NCBI RefSeq assembly: GCF_014621695.1
Contig: NZ_CP061281.1
Coordinates: forward strand, 4,030,001 to 4,094,000
Reading direction: 5' to 3'
Source of the DNA: Streptomyces xanthii
GTDB lineage: Bacteria > Actinomycetota > Actinomycetes > Streptomycetales > Streptomycetaceae
DNA length: 64,000 nt
Below, piece by piece: positions 1 to 8,542 of the stretch; positions within the stretch are counted from its first letter, which is position 1; each line of letters opens with the position of its first letter. The notes below the pieces were generated by a model that worked only from the letters and a program-made list of their open reading frames with translations, had not been told where the DNA came from and did no database searches. The translations under genes and the position numbers were made by a program.

Positions 1-825
1 CAGCTCAGCGACGCGGCCCGGGAGCGGGGGACACGGATGATCACCGCGGACGAGGCCGTCGGGCGGTCCGGTTTCGCGCGCCGGGACGGGCTGCTCGGCG
101 CGATGTGGAGTCCGACGGAGGTCAACGTCGACCCGCGCCGGGCGATCCCCGCGGTCGCCGAGCACCTGGCCGCGGAGTACGGCGTCGAGTTCCGCTTCGG
201 CACCCATGTGCGCGGCATCGCGGCGCCGACGGTCTCCACGACGGCGGGCGACTGGGACTGCGGGCAGGTCTTCGTCTGTTCCGGCAACGACTTCGCCTCC
301 CTCTATCCGGAGGTCTTCGCCGAGAGCGGCCTGACCCGCTGCAAGCTCCAGATGATGCGCACCGCCCCCCTGGCCGGCGGGCGCGCGCTCGGCCCGATGC
401 TCTGCGGCGGCCTCACCCTGCTGCACTACGCGGCCTTCGACGGCTGCCCGTCGCAGGCCGCGCTCGCCGAACGGATGGGCGCGGAGCGGGCGTTCCACCG
501 CGAGCACGGCATCCACGTCCTGGTCTCGCAGACCGCCGACGGCCGTCTCACCCTCGGCGACTCGCACGCGTACGGGCCCACGCTCGGCCCGTTCGCGGAC
601 GGTGCCGTCGACGACGCGGTCCTGGAGTACCTCGGCACCTTCGCCGGGCTGCCGCCGGAGGCGGAGGTCACCGAGCGCTGGGTCGGCTTCTACCCGTCGC
701 TGCGGGACGGCCGCACCGAGCTGGTCGTCGACCCCGAGCCCGGGGTGACGGTCGTCAACGGGGTGGGCGGCGCGGGCATGACGCTCTCGTTCGGCCTCGC
801 CGAGGAGAACCTGGCCTCGCGCTGA
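1..825 (+). CDS. FAD-dependent oxidoreductase, 3' part (TIGR03364-like)
   Basis: The frame is open from the first base, so the N-terminus with the FAD-binding Rossmann motif lies upstream of the window; 274 residues are visible. The C-terminal half looks like the DAO/glycine-oxidase fold: a phrase GVGGAGMTLSFGLAEE close to the end is the usual C-terminal FAD-contacting Gly-rich turn of these flavoenzymes. Overall it resembles the subfamily proposed to deaminate an aminophosphonate and usually found beside a phosphonatase-like hydrolase. That neighbour, if present, would be outside the window. The gene is convergent with an aldehyde dehydrogenase and they share a terminator. Flavoenzyme of the DAO superfamily is a fairly safe call; the aminophosphonate role is inference. 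Confidence 0.75.
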   Translation, partial: QLSDAARERGTRMITADEAVGRSGFARRDGLLGAMWSPTEVNVDPRRAIPAVAEHLAAEYGVEFRFGTHVRGIAAPTVSTTAGDWDCGQVFVCSGNDFASLYPEVFAESGLTRCKLQMMRTAPLAGGRALGPMLCGGLTLLHYAAFDGCPSQAALAERMGAERAFHREHGIHVLVSQTADGRLTLGDSHAYGPTLGPFADGAVDDAVLEYLGTFAGLPPEAEVTERWVGFYPSLRDGRTELVVDPEPGVTVVNGVGGAGMTLSFGLAEENLASR

Positions 826-847
826 CCCCCCGCATCCTGTGTGAAGA

Positions 848-895
848 AGGCCGAAGGGCCGGTCCCCCCGAGTGGAGGAACCGGCCCTTCGGCCT
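848..895. terminator. Bidirectional terminator hairpin
   Basis: A perfect 16-bp inverted repeat, arms 848-863 and 880-895 (AGGCCGAAGGGCCGGT and its complement), separated by 16 bases. It lies between the stop codons of two convergent genes (825 and 915), so it can end transcription from either side. Confidence 0.85.
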
Positions 896-914
896 GCGCC
901 GGCGAAATGCGGGG

Positions 915-2399
915 CTAGTAGGAGATGCAGGCCGAGTGCCAGGCCGTGTAGAAGTCGAAGACCTCCGGCGAGCACTCCGGCGGGCCGTACTGGCTGGCCT
1001 TGTCGCCGACGTGCGGCAGGTGCGCGTACGCGCCGACGCCGGGACGGTTGACGTGCAGCATGCCCGCCTCGAAGCGGTCCAGGGCCTCGAAGGCGCGGGT
1101 CTGGGAGGCGGTGAAGACCGTCCCGGACATGCCGTACTTCACCGAGTTCGCGATGCGCAGGGCGTCGTCGAAGTCCTCGGCGTCCACGACCGCGAGCACC
1201 GGCCCGAACACCTCCTCCTGCGCCAGCTCCGCGTCCCACGGCACGTCCCGGATCACGGTCGGCTGGACGTAGCAGCCGTCCGGCAGGCCGGGGCGCTCCT
1301 CGCGGCCGCCGCCGCACACCACCTTGCCGCCGTCGCGCTGCGCGCCCGCGATCGCGGCGAGCGCCGCGTCCCGCCGCGCGGTGTCCACGACCGGGCACAG
1401 TTCGGAGGCCGGGTCGAAGCCGGGCCCGACCCGCAGGCTTGCGACGCGGGCGACGAGCCGTTCCAGGAACTCCTCGCGCACCCGGACGTCGACGACGGCC
1501 CGGCTGGTCGCCGAACAGCGCTGGCCGGCCTGCCCGAACGCCCCGTGCACGACCGCGTCGACGGCCTTGCCGAGGTCGGCGTCGTCGCACACGATCACCG
1601 CGTTCTTGCCGCCGAGTTCGAGCTGGGTGCGCAGCAGCCGGTGGGCGCCGCCGGTGTGGATGGCGGTGCCGATCGGCAGGGAGCCGGTGAAGCTGATGCC
1701 GGCCACGGCCGGGTTGGCGACGAGCGCCTCACCCGCCGCCGCGTCGCCCTGCACCAGGTTCAGCACCCCGTCCGGCAGGCCGGCCCGCTGAAAGACGTCG
1801 ACGAGGAGTGCCGAGGTGAGCGGGGTCAGCGGGGACGGCTTGAGGATCGCGGTGCAGCCGGACAGGAGCGCGGGGGCGACCTTCCACATGGGGATGGCCA
1901 GCGGGAAGTTCCAGGGGGAGATCAGTCCGACCACGCCGATCGGCTTGCGGAAGGTGTAGGCGAAGGTGCGGGCCTCCTCGGCCGGGACGGTGACCCCGCC
2001 CAGCCGGCGCGCCTGCCCGGTCGTGAACTCCAGGACAGACTTGGCTCGTCGGACCTCCCCGAGCGCCTCCTTCAGGAGCTTGCCCTGCTCGCGCGTGATG
2101 GCGTACGCGAACTCCTCGGTGCGCTCGTCCAGGAGGTGCAGCGCCTTCGTCAGGAAGGCGGCCCGCTCGACCGGTCCGATGCCGCGCCAGCCGTCGAGCG
2201 CCCGCCGCGCCTCCTCCACCGCGAGGTCGACGTCGGCGCCGCCCGATTCCGCGAACTCCCCCAGGACGTCCGAGAGATCGGCCGGGTTCACGTCCGGGCG
2301 ACGCTGCCCCGACTGTGCCGAGACCCACCGCCCGCCGATGTGGTTCTCCGTCAGATGTCCCGCCACCTCGAACCGTGTGTCTCCCGGTGCCACAGCCAT
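915..2399 (-). CDS. Aldehyde dehydrogenase family protein
   Basis: NAD(P)-dependent oxidation of an aldehyde to the acid; cytosolic. The 494-residue protein has the full ALDH signature: SPWNFPL and KPSPLTPLTS around the cofactor site, the general-base Glu in LELGGKNA and the nucleophilic Cys in GQAGQRCSATSR. The length is normal. The ATG at 2399 is preferred over the upstream GTG at 2438 because AAGGAG sits at the right distance before it. Substrate is not evident. The tail is closest to the succinate-semialdehyde or alpha-ketoglutarate-semialdehyde type, but a role with the convergent flavoenzyme (oxidising the aldehyde it releases) is possible. It is transcribed divergently from the PhoX-type gene. 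Confidence 0.85.
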   Translation of the reverse strand: MAVAPGDTRFEVAGHLTENHIGGRWVSAQSGQRRPDVNPADLSDVLGEFAESGGADVDLAVEEARRALDGWRGIGPVERAAFLTKALHLLDERTEEFAYAITREQGKLLKEALGEVRRAKSVLEFTTGQARRLGGVTVPAEEARTFAYTFRKPIGVVGLISPWNFPLAIPMWKVAPALLSGCTAILKPSPLTPLTSALLVDVFQRAGLPDGVLNLVQGDAAAGEALVANPAVAGISFTGSLPIGTAIHTGGAHRLLRTQLELGGKNAVIVCDDADLGKAVDAVVHGAFGQAGQRCSATSRAVVDVRVREEFLERLVARVASLRVGPGFDPASELCPVVDTARRDAALAAIAGAQRDGGKVVCGGGREERPGLPDGCYVQPTVIRDVPWDAELAQEEVFGPVLAVVDAEDFDDALRIANSVKYGMSGTVFTASQTRAFEALDRFEAGMLHVNRPGVGAYAHLPHVGDKASQYGPPECSPEVFDFYTAWHSACISY

Positions 2400-2541
2400 T
2401 CCCTGCTCCTTCGCAGCCGGTGGGATCGTCACCGCCACCCTCGCCCCGCGAACAGCGGGTGAACAACGGGTGATCTGCCAATACCGGGTATAGGGGCTCG
2501 CTATGCGGGCCTCCGGGCGCGCCGTCCTCGGCCGCCGACAG

Positions 2542-2563
2542 GTTCACCGCGCGTTCATCCCGC
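2542..2563 (+). promoter_or_regulatory. PHO box (two 11-bp direct repeats) upstream of phoX-like gene
   Basis: Two adjacent 11-bp units, GTTCACCGCGC (2542-2552) and GTTCATCCCGC (2553-2563), match the streptomycete PhoP direct-repeat unit (GTTCACC plus four bases). They end 70 bp before the GTG of a phosphatase gene, the expected target of phosphate-starvation control. Confidence 0.8.
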
Positions 2564-2632
2564 GTCCCCCGTCCCGCACCCGTGCCCCCTTACCGTCGCG
2601 GCCGACACGACTTCGCAAAGGGGAGGGAAAGC

Positions 2633-4735
2633 GTGCGGAAAATGCTGCCGCTGGTCTCGGTCGACGGACGTCACGCGGGGGGCCGTTCGGCGCTGACCTG
2701 TCGGTTCCGCTGTGGTGACGCCTGCTTCCACGAGGTGCCGAACACCAGCGACAACGCGTACGTCGGCGATGTCGTCGCCGGTGCGCTGAGCCGCCGTTCG
2801 ATGCTGCGCGCCGCCGCCGTGGTGACCGTCGCGGCCGCCGCCGGTACGACGGTCCTGGCCGGTCCGGGCGCGGGGGACGCCACGGCCGCCGCCGGACACG
2901 GCGGACACGGCGGGGGCGGGGCGGCCACGGAGGGTGCGCGCGGGCTGCGGTTCGCGCCGGTCGCGCCGAACACCGCCGACGCCGTCACGGTGCCCGGCGG
3001 ATACGGGCAGAACGTGGTCGTCCGGTGGGGCGAGCCGATCCTGCGCGGGGCCCCGGCCTTCGACCCGGAGCACCAGAGCGCGAAGGCGCAGGCCGGTCAG
3101 TTCGGCTACAACAACGACTTCCTGAGCCTGCTGCCGCTGCGCGGCGAGCACGGCCGGCAGGTCCTCGTCGCCAACCACGAGTACACCGACGAGATCCTGA
3201 TGTTCCGCGGCTACGACCCGGCGAACCCGACCCGCGAGCAGGTCGAGATCGCGTGGGCCGCGCACGGCCTGTCCGTCGTCGTGGTCGAGGAGAACCGGAA
3301 GAACGGCGGCCTGAACGCCGTCTCGCGCCACCACCTCAACCGGCGCCTGACCGCCACCAGCCCCTTCCGCCTCTCCGGCCCCGTCGCGGGCAGCCCGCTG
3401 GTCCGCACGAAGGCCGACCCGAAGGGCACCACCGTCCTCGGCACGCTCAACAACTGCTCGGGCGGCACCACCCCGTGGGGCACGACCCTGCACGGCGAGG
3501 AGAACTTCAACCAGTACTTCGCCAACGCCGCCAAGGTCACCGACCCGACCGCGGCGGCCCGCCTCAAGCGGTACGGCGTGATCGGCGAGGCCTCCGAGCG
3601 CAAGTGGGAGCGGTTCGACGACCGCTTCGACCTGGCCAAGGAGCCGAACGAGGCCAACCGCTTCGGCTGGGTCGTCGAACTCGACCCGTACGACCCGGAG
3701 TCGACGCCGCGCAAGCGCACCGCGCTCGGCCGCTTCAAGCACGAGGCCGCGCAGCCGCGCCTGACCGGCGACGGCCGCCCCGTCGTCTACATGGGCGACG
3801 ACGAGAAGTTCGACTACTTCTACAAGTTCGTCGGCAGCAAGCGCATGGCGAAGGGCGGCTCGCGGGCCGCCCACGCCCACAACCTGACCCTCCTCGACGA
3901 GGGCACCCTCTACGTCGCCAAGCTCACCGGCGACTCCCCGGCGGAGCAGATCGACGGCACGGGCGCGCTGCCCTCCGACGGCGAGTTCGACGGCTCCGGT
4001 ACGTGGATCCCGCTGGCCACCGCCTACGCGGGCGGCCGCGCCGAGTCGCACGTCGAGGGCATGACCGCCGAGGAGGTCTACCTCTTCACGCGGTTCGCCG
4101 GGGACAAGGTCGGCGCCACGAAGATGGACCGGCCCGAGGACATCGAGCCGTCGCCGCGCACCGGCAAGGTGTACGTCGCGCTGACCAACAACTCCGACCG
4201 CGGCAAGGCCGGCAAGGCGGGCCCGGACGAGGCCAACCCGCGCAACCTCAACAAGCACGGGCAGATCCTCGAACTGACCGAGGCGCGCAACCGGGCCGAG
4301 TCGACGACGTTCGGCTGGTCGCTGTTCCTGGTCGCCGGTGACCCGGAGGACCCCGCGACGTACTTCGCCGGGTTCCCCAAGGAGCGGGTCAGCCCGATCT
4401 CCTGCCCGGACAACGTCACGTTCGACCCGCACGGCAATCTGTGGATCTCCACGGACGGCAACCAGCTGGGCTCGCACGACGGGCTGTTCGGTGTCGCGAC
4501 GCGGGGTGAGCTGCGGGGCGAGCTGAAGCAGTTCCTCACGATGCCGACCGGGGCGGAGACCTGCGGTCCGCTCGTGCAGGATCGCCGGGTGCTGGTGTCC
4601 GTGCAGCACCCGGGGGAGATCGACGGGGCGTCCGTCGAGCGCCCGGCCAGCACCTGGCCCGACGGCCCGGGCCGGATCGTGCGGCCTTCTGTCGTCTCGG
4701 TGTGGCGCACCGATGGGGGCGACATCGGTATCTGA
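2633..4735 (+). CDS. PhoX family (DUF839) alkaline phosphatase, Tat-exported
   Basis: Secreted phosphatase of the calcium/iron-dependent PhoX family, releasing phosphate from organic esters outside the cell. The 700-residue protein has a long n-region with a Cys-rich segment (TCRFRCGDACFHE), then a twin-arginine leader SRRSMLRAAAVV near residue 53, followed by an Ala-rich core and a His/Gly linker. The rest follows the DUF839 pattern, including ANHEYTDE, HGEENFNQYFAN, ERWERFD-like and GDDEKFDYFYKFV stretches and a final ETCGP loop. The GTG at 2633 is chosen because GGGGAGGG lies just before it; an earlier GTG at 2582 has no such site. A PHO box precedes the gene, so PhoP control is likely. 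Confidence 0.9.
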   Translation: MRKMLPLVSVDGRHAGGRSALTCRFRCGDACFHEVPNTSDNAYVGDVVAGALSRRSMLRAAAVVTVAAAAGTTVLAGPGAGDATAAAGHGGHGGGGAATEGARGLRFAPVAPNTADAVTVPGGYGQNVVVRWGEPILRGAPAFDPEHQSAKAQAGQFGYNNDFLSLLPLRGEHGRQVLVANHEYTDEILMFRGYDPANPTREQVEIAWAAHGLSVVVVEENRKNGGLNAVSRHHLNRRLTATSPFRLSGPVAGSPLVRTKADPKGTTVLGTLNNCSGGTTPWGTTLHGEENFNQYFANAAKVTDPTAAARLKRYGVIGEASERKWERFDDRFDLAKEPNEANRFGWVVELDPYDPESTPRKRTALGRFKHEAAQPRLTGDGRPVVYMGDDEKFDYFYKFVGSKRMAKGGSRAAHAHNLTLLDEGTLYVAKLTGDSPAEQIDGTGALPSDGEFDGSGTWIPLATAYAGGRAESHVEGMTAEEVYLFTRFAGDKVGATKMDRPEDIEPSPRTGKVYVALTNNSDRGKAGKAGPDEANPRNLNKHGQILELTEARNRAESTTFGWSLFLVAGDPEDPATYFAGFPKERVSPISCPDNVTFDPHGNLWISTDGNQLGSHDGLFGVATRGELRGELKQFLTMPTGAETCGPLVQDRRVLVSVQHPGEIDGASVERPASTWPDGPGRIVRPSVVSVWRTDGGDIGI

Positions 4736-4750
4736 CGCGACCACCGGCCG

Positions 4751-4889
4751 GTGGGGGCTGATCGCGCAGTTCCCCGCGCCCCTGAAATGCACGCCCTTCG
4801 GGCGGCATTTCCCCGATGGGCCGCGCTCCTTGAGATGGCGCACGAAGTGCGCATCTCAGGGGCGCGGGGAACTGCGCGAGAAGCCCCAC
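4751..4889. repeat. Palindromic repeat element, copy A (intergenic)
   Basis: Perfect 24-bp outer arms at 4762-4785 and 4856-4879, further extended by GTGGGG-CT / AG-CCCCAC flanks. Between them are two smaller hairpins: one around a TTCG loop (about 4785-4813) and one around GAA (about 4832-4857). The folded element is cloverleaf-like. It fills the gap between the convergent phoX-like and FUSC genes and may act as a terminator. Related copies are at 14040, 29978, 33411 and 52625. Confidence 0.8.
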
Positions 4890-6853
4890 TACGCCGCACT
4901 CGGCAGCGAACCGGTCGGCCCCGTCGGGATGCCGATCGCCCGGGCGGCGGCCACCTCCTGGCGGACGGGTTCCAGGACGCCCTCGGGCGACCCGGGGTCA
5001 CCGAAGTCGGCCCGGACCTCTTCGAGGACCACAGACTCCCGCAGCCCCTCGGAGAGCTCCCGCAACTGCGCGGAAACCCGGCTCACCTCCGCCGCAGAAG
5101 GCGGAGGTGAACCATGCCCCACGCGCACCCGCGCAGCGGTCGTCGCGTCCACGATCCGCTCGACCGCCACGACGAGCGGCCACCACGCCGCCGCCCGCTT
5201 CCCCATGGGCGGCGGCTCGGTCAGCGCCCGCTGGAACTCGGCCCGGATCAGCGACAGGTCCCGGTACAGACGGCGCCGCATCCGCGCCCGCGCCGCCGTG
5301 TCCCGCTCCCCCGGCGCGCCGAACGCGCTGTCCACGTACGCCGCCGTGTCCCGCACCGCGTCCGCGAGCCGGTCCCCGATCCGGGTGTGCCAGCTCTCCG
5401 GCCACAGGAGATAGCCGACGACCAGCGCGATCGCGCAGCCCATCAGGCTGTCCAGCAGCCGGGGCCACAGCAGGGCCGTGCCCTGGTGGTTGAGGATGTC
5501 GGACAGGAGCAGGATCACGGGGGTGATGGCGGCGGTCTGGAAGGCGTAGCCGCGCGGGGTGAGGGCCGGGATCAGCGGGGCGAGCAGCATCATCACCGGC
5601 ACGGACCACCAGCCCAGCGGCACCTCGGAGAGGACGGCCGCCGCGACGACGAGCCCGGCGGCCGTGCCGAGGGCGCGCAGCAGGGCCCGCGAGAACACGG
5701 ACCCGAAGTCCGGCTTGAGGACGAACGTGATGGTCAGCGCCACCCAGTACGAGCGCGGCACGGCGATCAGCGACACGAGGGACTGCGCGATGCCGATGCA
5801 GAGCGCGAGCCGCAGGCCGTAGCGCCAGGAGGCCCCGGACAGCAGCACCCCGCGCGCCGCCCGCCGGGCCCGCACCCGCAGTGCGGCGGGCCGGCCGAGC
5901 CGGTCGGCGACGTTGGTGAAGTCGGCCTCGCCGCGCCGGGAGGCGACCTCGGCGGCGTGCCGCAGGGCCTGGTCGACGGCGCGGGCGGCGGGCCCTTCGG
6001 GGGCGGGCAGGTCGCGGGCCGCGCTCTCGGTGGTCCGCCCGGCGGCGACGGCCTCGGCGATCTCGCGGACGGCGGCCGGGATCCGCGGCGACAGCGGCAC
6101 TCCGCACTGGTGGGCGGCGGGGGCCGCCTCCAGGACCGGGGTGAGGGCGTTCAACTGGCTGACCAGCCGGACCTGTTCGGGGTTGCGGCCGTGGGCGAGG
6201 GCGCGCCGGGCGAGGACGAGGTCGTAGGCCTGGTTGAGGGACTGGGTGACCGCGATGCGGGTCTCCGCGTAGCTGAGGTCGTCGGTGCCGGCGGCTTCGA
6301 GGAGGTTGGCGACGCTGCGGTACGTGGAGGCGACCGCGGCCCGTTCGGGCACGCCCCCGCGCAGCGGCCACGCCAGCAGGGCGAGCAGCAGGACGAGGAG
6401 GCCGCCGGTGAGGATCAGGAGCGGGGCGAGCCACCAGTCGCCGGGCATCGGGAGGCCCGCGCCGACCACGCAGTTCAGCAGGAGCAGCAGTCCGGAGACC
6501 GAGGCGACCGCGCCGATCGTGGAGATCATCCCGGAGACCAGGGCAACGGTGGTGACGACGGCGACGGCGAGCCAGCCCTGCCCGTACACCTGGGTGCCGA
6601 GGACGACGCCGAGAGCGCCGAAGAGCTGCGGCACGGCGATGTTCAGGATGCGCATCCGGTACGCGTCGGCCGTGTCGCCGACGACGCCGGAGAGGGCGCC
6701 GAGGGCGACGACGGCGCCGTACGTGAAGTGGTGCGTGGCGAGGCCCACCGCCAGGGGGGCGGCCAGGGCGATCGAGGCGCGGGCCGCGGCGGCCCACGGG
6801 ACGGGGGCGCGCTGCGGCCGAAGCGTTCTGACCAGCCAGTCTGGAGGTGGCAT
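4889..6853 (-). CDS. FUSC family integral membrane protein
   Basis: Likely aromatic-acid or small-molecule efflux component of the fusaric acid resistance (FUSC/AaeB-like) family, in the cytoplasmic membrane. The 654 residues show the family's duplicated layout: about five to six N-terminal membrane segments (residues about 25-180), a soluble Ala/Arg-rich middle, then a second hydrophobic bundle beginning near residue 345 (SGASWRYGLRLAL, YWVALTITFVLKPDFGSVF, RALLRALGTAAGLV) and a soluble tail. The phrase VLKPDFGSVFSRALLRALGT is the conserved FUSC_2 motif. ATG at 6853 gives the usual N-terminus, but its ribosome site is poor; ATG at 6880 is an alternative. Confidence 0.85.
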   Translation of the reverse strand: MPPPDWLVRTLRPQRAPVPWAAAARASIALAAPLAVGLATHHFTYGAVVALGALSGVVGDTADAYRMRILNIAVPQLFGALGVVLGTQVYGQGWLAVAVVTTVALVSGMISTIGAVASVSGLLLLLNCVVGAGLPMPGDWWLAPLLILTGGLLVLLLALLAWPLRGGVPERAAVASTYRSVANLLEAAGTDDLSYAETRIAVTQSLNQAYDLVLARRALAHGRNPEQVRLVSQLNALTPVLEAAPAAHQCGVPLSPRIPAAVREIAEAVAAGRTTESAARDLPAPEGPAARAVDQALRHAAEVASRRGEADFTNVADRLGRPAALRVRARRAARGVLLSGASWRYGLRLALCIGIAQSLVSLIAVPRSYWVALTITFVLKPDFGSVFSRALLRALGTAAGLVVAAAVLSEVPLGWWSVPVMMLLAPLIPALTPRGYAFQTAAITPVILLLSDILNHQGTALLWPRLLDSLMGCAIALVVGYLLWPESWHTRIGDRLADAVRDTAAYVDSAFGAPGERDTAARARMRRRLYRDLSLIRAEFQRALTEPPPMGKRAAAWWPLVVAVERIVDATTAARVRVGHGSPPPSAAEVSRVSAQLRELSEGLRESVVLEEVRADFGDPGSPEGVLEPVRQEVAAARAIGIPTGPTGSLPSAA

Positions 6854-6955
6854 GGGCCCATTATGTGGCGGGTCCGGCATCCGGCCCGGGTCGTTCCCGT
6901 GAACGCGCCTTCCTCCGACCACGGGCTCCCCGCGCCTCGGCGGGGACCGGCGGAA

Positions 6956-7459
6956 CTACGGCGTCTTCCGGGCCCGCGCGGGCTCCTGGGCCAGCGCCCA
7001 GATCACGAACACTCCGATGCCGATGGCGATGACGGACCAGACCGGCGCGTAGGGCAGGAACAGGAAGTACTCGATGACGTAGAGCACGGCGAGGCCGATG
7101 CCGACGCCGCGCGCCCAGTCCGCGCCCTTGAGGACGCCCCAGCCGGTGACGGCCACGAGGACGCCGATGACGAGGTGGATCCAGCCCCATGTGGTGAGGC
7201 TGAACTCGTAGACGTAGTCGCCGACGCGGCCGTACACGTCGTCCTGGGCGATGCCCGCGATGCCGTTGAGGACGCCGAGGATGCCGCTGGTCATCATCAG
7301 GACGCCCGCGAATACGGCGCCGCCGGCCGCCCAGTCGGGGTTGCCGGGTCCCTCGCCCCGCGTGGGGTCGGGTTCGCGGCGGCGCTGCGCGGCGGACCAG
7401 GCGGCCGGGTCGGGGTCCGGGGCGGATCCGGGGCCGGGGGGCGGTGTGCTCTGGCTCAT
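6956..7459 (-). CDS. Small four-helix membrane protein, DUF7144-like
   Basis: Hypothetical 167-residue membrane protein. A proline-rich soluble N-terminus (about 45 residues, with RRREPDPTRGEGP) is followed by four membrane segments: AGGAVFAGVLMMTSGILGVL, then TWGWIHLVIGVLVAVTGWGV, a third around VGIGLAVLYVIEYFLF and a last around VWSVIAIGIGVFVIWAL. The TWGW-xx-hydrophobic-GVL segment is typical of a family widespread in Streptomyces. GAGGAGG stands seven bases before the ATG at 7459. No function is known. It lies downstream of another membrane gene on the same strand, 53 bp away. Confidence 0.75.
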   Translation of the reverse strand: MSQSTPPPGPGSAPDPDPAAWSAAQRRREPDPTRGEGPGNPDWAAGGAVFAGVLMMTSGILGVLNGIAGIAQDDVYGRVGDYVYEFSLTTWGWIHLVIGVLVAVTGWGVLKGADWARGVGIGLAVLYVIEYFLFLPYAPVWSVIAIGIGVFVIWALAQEPARARKTP

Positions 7460-7512
7460 CGAGGCCTCCTCGCGACGGCGGTCCGCCCTGCACGGCGAGC
7501 CGCCTCGTGTCG

Positions 7513-8475
7513 TCAGGGGAATGCTCGTCCGGGCCGGACCTCGCGGCACTCCGCGCGCGGCTGTTCGGGTGACGCGGGGCCCGCCTTCGCTCTCGTCCCG
7601 GCGGCGGCCCGTGCGCGCCGGCCGGGCGGCCCGTACCGGCCGAAGGCCCAGGATCCGAGGGCGACGGCGAGGCCGGTCCCGACGAGGATCCAGGACGCGG
7701 TCCGCATCGACGAGGTCAGCGCGTCGTACACGGCTCCGGCGGCCGCCTTGTCGGCGTCGGTGTCCAGGTCGTCGAGGGTGAGGGAGCGGGCGATCGTGAG
7801 GGCGAGCAGCAGTGCGGCGGCGCCGAGCGCGACGCCGACGGCGGTCGCGGTGAGCGCCCGGCCCCGGCGCAGCGCGAGCAGCAGGCCCGCGACGGCGCAC
7901 ACGACGGCCGCCACCGGCAGCCAGATCCCGGCCACCTGCAGCATGTGGAACACCTCGCGCAGATCGGCGAGTTCACCGGCGGACAGGACGGTGATCTCGG
8001 TGTGGGTCACCGGGATCTGTTCGGCGAACGGCACGCCGTCGTCGATGAGCTGCTGCCTGACCTGCGCGGTGACGGGCGCGAGGTCGAGCGTGACGGCGCC
8101 GGTGCTGCCGTCGTCCAGGGCGTCCTGCACGGCGTCGTGGGCGGCCCGGTTCGCCGTGTCCCAGGCCCGCTGGAAGGTGGCGGTGCCGGTGAAGGAGACG
8201 ACGGCGTCGTGCAGGTACTGGTCGACGGCGCCGACGAGCGGGCCCACGTCGAGGGAGCGCATGATCCCGGTGGTGACGGCGTCGGCGACCGCGTTCTGCA
8301 CGTCGGGGTCGGTGGCGAGCGGCGCCATGGCCTCCACGTACCGGTCGCTGTCGCCGATCGCGTACTTCGCCCAGGTGGAGAGCGTGCCGAGGGGGACGAG
8401 GAGGCAGGCGAGGACGAGGAGGACGGGCGCGAGCACGCGGCGGACGGCGCGGACGGAGGGGGCGGGGCGGGTCAC
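7513..8475 (-). CDS. Conserved integral membrane protein, unknown function
   Basis: 320 residues, not assigned to a named family. An N-terminal membrane helix (VLAPVLLVLACLLVPLG) is followed by a roughly 150-residue extracytoplasmic region starting WAKYAIGDSDRYVEAMAPLATDP. That region contains alternating 'AVADAVT', 'VVSFTGT' and 'VTLDLAPVTAQVRQQL' segments. Three more helices then occupy the C-terminal half, before a basic tail. The phrase DPDVQNAVADAVTTGIM is typical of a streptomycete family of unknown role. GTG at 8475 is taken as start since it directly precedes the hydrophobic helix; the GGGAAGG before it is unusually close. It is separated from the upstream ABC exporter genes by a hairpin. 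Confidence 0.7.
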   Translation of the reverse strand: MTRPAPSVRAVRRVLAPVLLVLACLLVPLGTLSTWAKYAIGDSDRYVEAMAPLATDPDVQNAVADAVTTGIMRSLDVGPLVGAVDQYLHDAVVSFTGTATFQRAWDTANRAAHDAVQDALDDGSTGAVTLDLAPVTAQVRQQLIDDGVPFAEQIPVTHTEITVLSAGELADLREVFHMLQVAGIWLPVAAVVCAVAGLLLALRRGRALTATAVGVALGAAALLLALTIARSLTLDDLDTDADKAAAGAVYDALTSSMRTASWILVGTGLAVALGSWAFGRYGPPGRRARAAAGTRAKAGPASPEQPRAECREVRPGRAFP

Positions 8476-8490
8476 CCTTCCCAGGCAAGA

Positions 8491-8517
8491 CCCCGGCCGC
8501 GCGGGGCGCGACCGGGG
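8491..8517 (-). terminator. Hairpin downstream of ABC exporter operon
   Basis: Arms CCCCGGCCGCG (8491-8501) and CGCGACCGGGG (8507-8517), one mismatch, five-base loop, followed on the minus strand by TCTTG. It lies 26 bp past the permease stop and before the next minus-strand gene. Confidence 0.55.
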
Positions 8518-8542
8518 CTCGTGCAGACGGACCAAACAGGGG

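Noticed and set aside
105..2462. Long open frame on the plus strand across the ALDH gene, and similar long frames elsewhere (5114-8842, 35150-38596, 37069-40371, 24287-27457)
   Set aside because: They run antisense or out of frame to clearly conserved genes, have Arg/Pro/Gly-rich composition and no motifs. They result from the strong third-position GC bias.
5083..5110. 11-bp inverted repeat in the FUSC gene
   Set aside because: It lies within the coding sequence and does not match the palindromic repeat family; probably chance or local structure.
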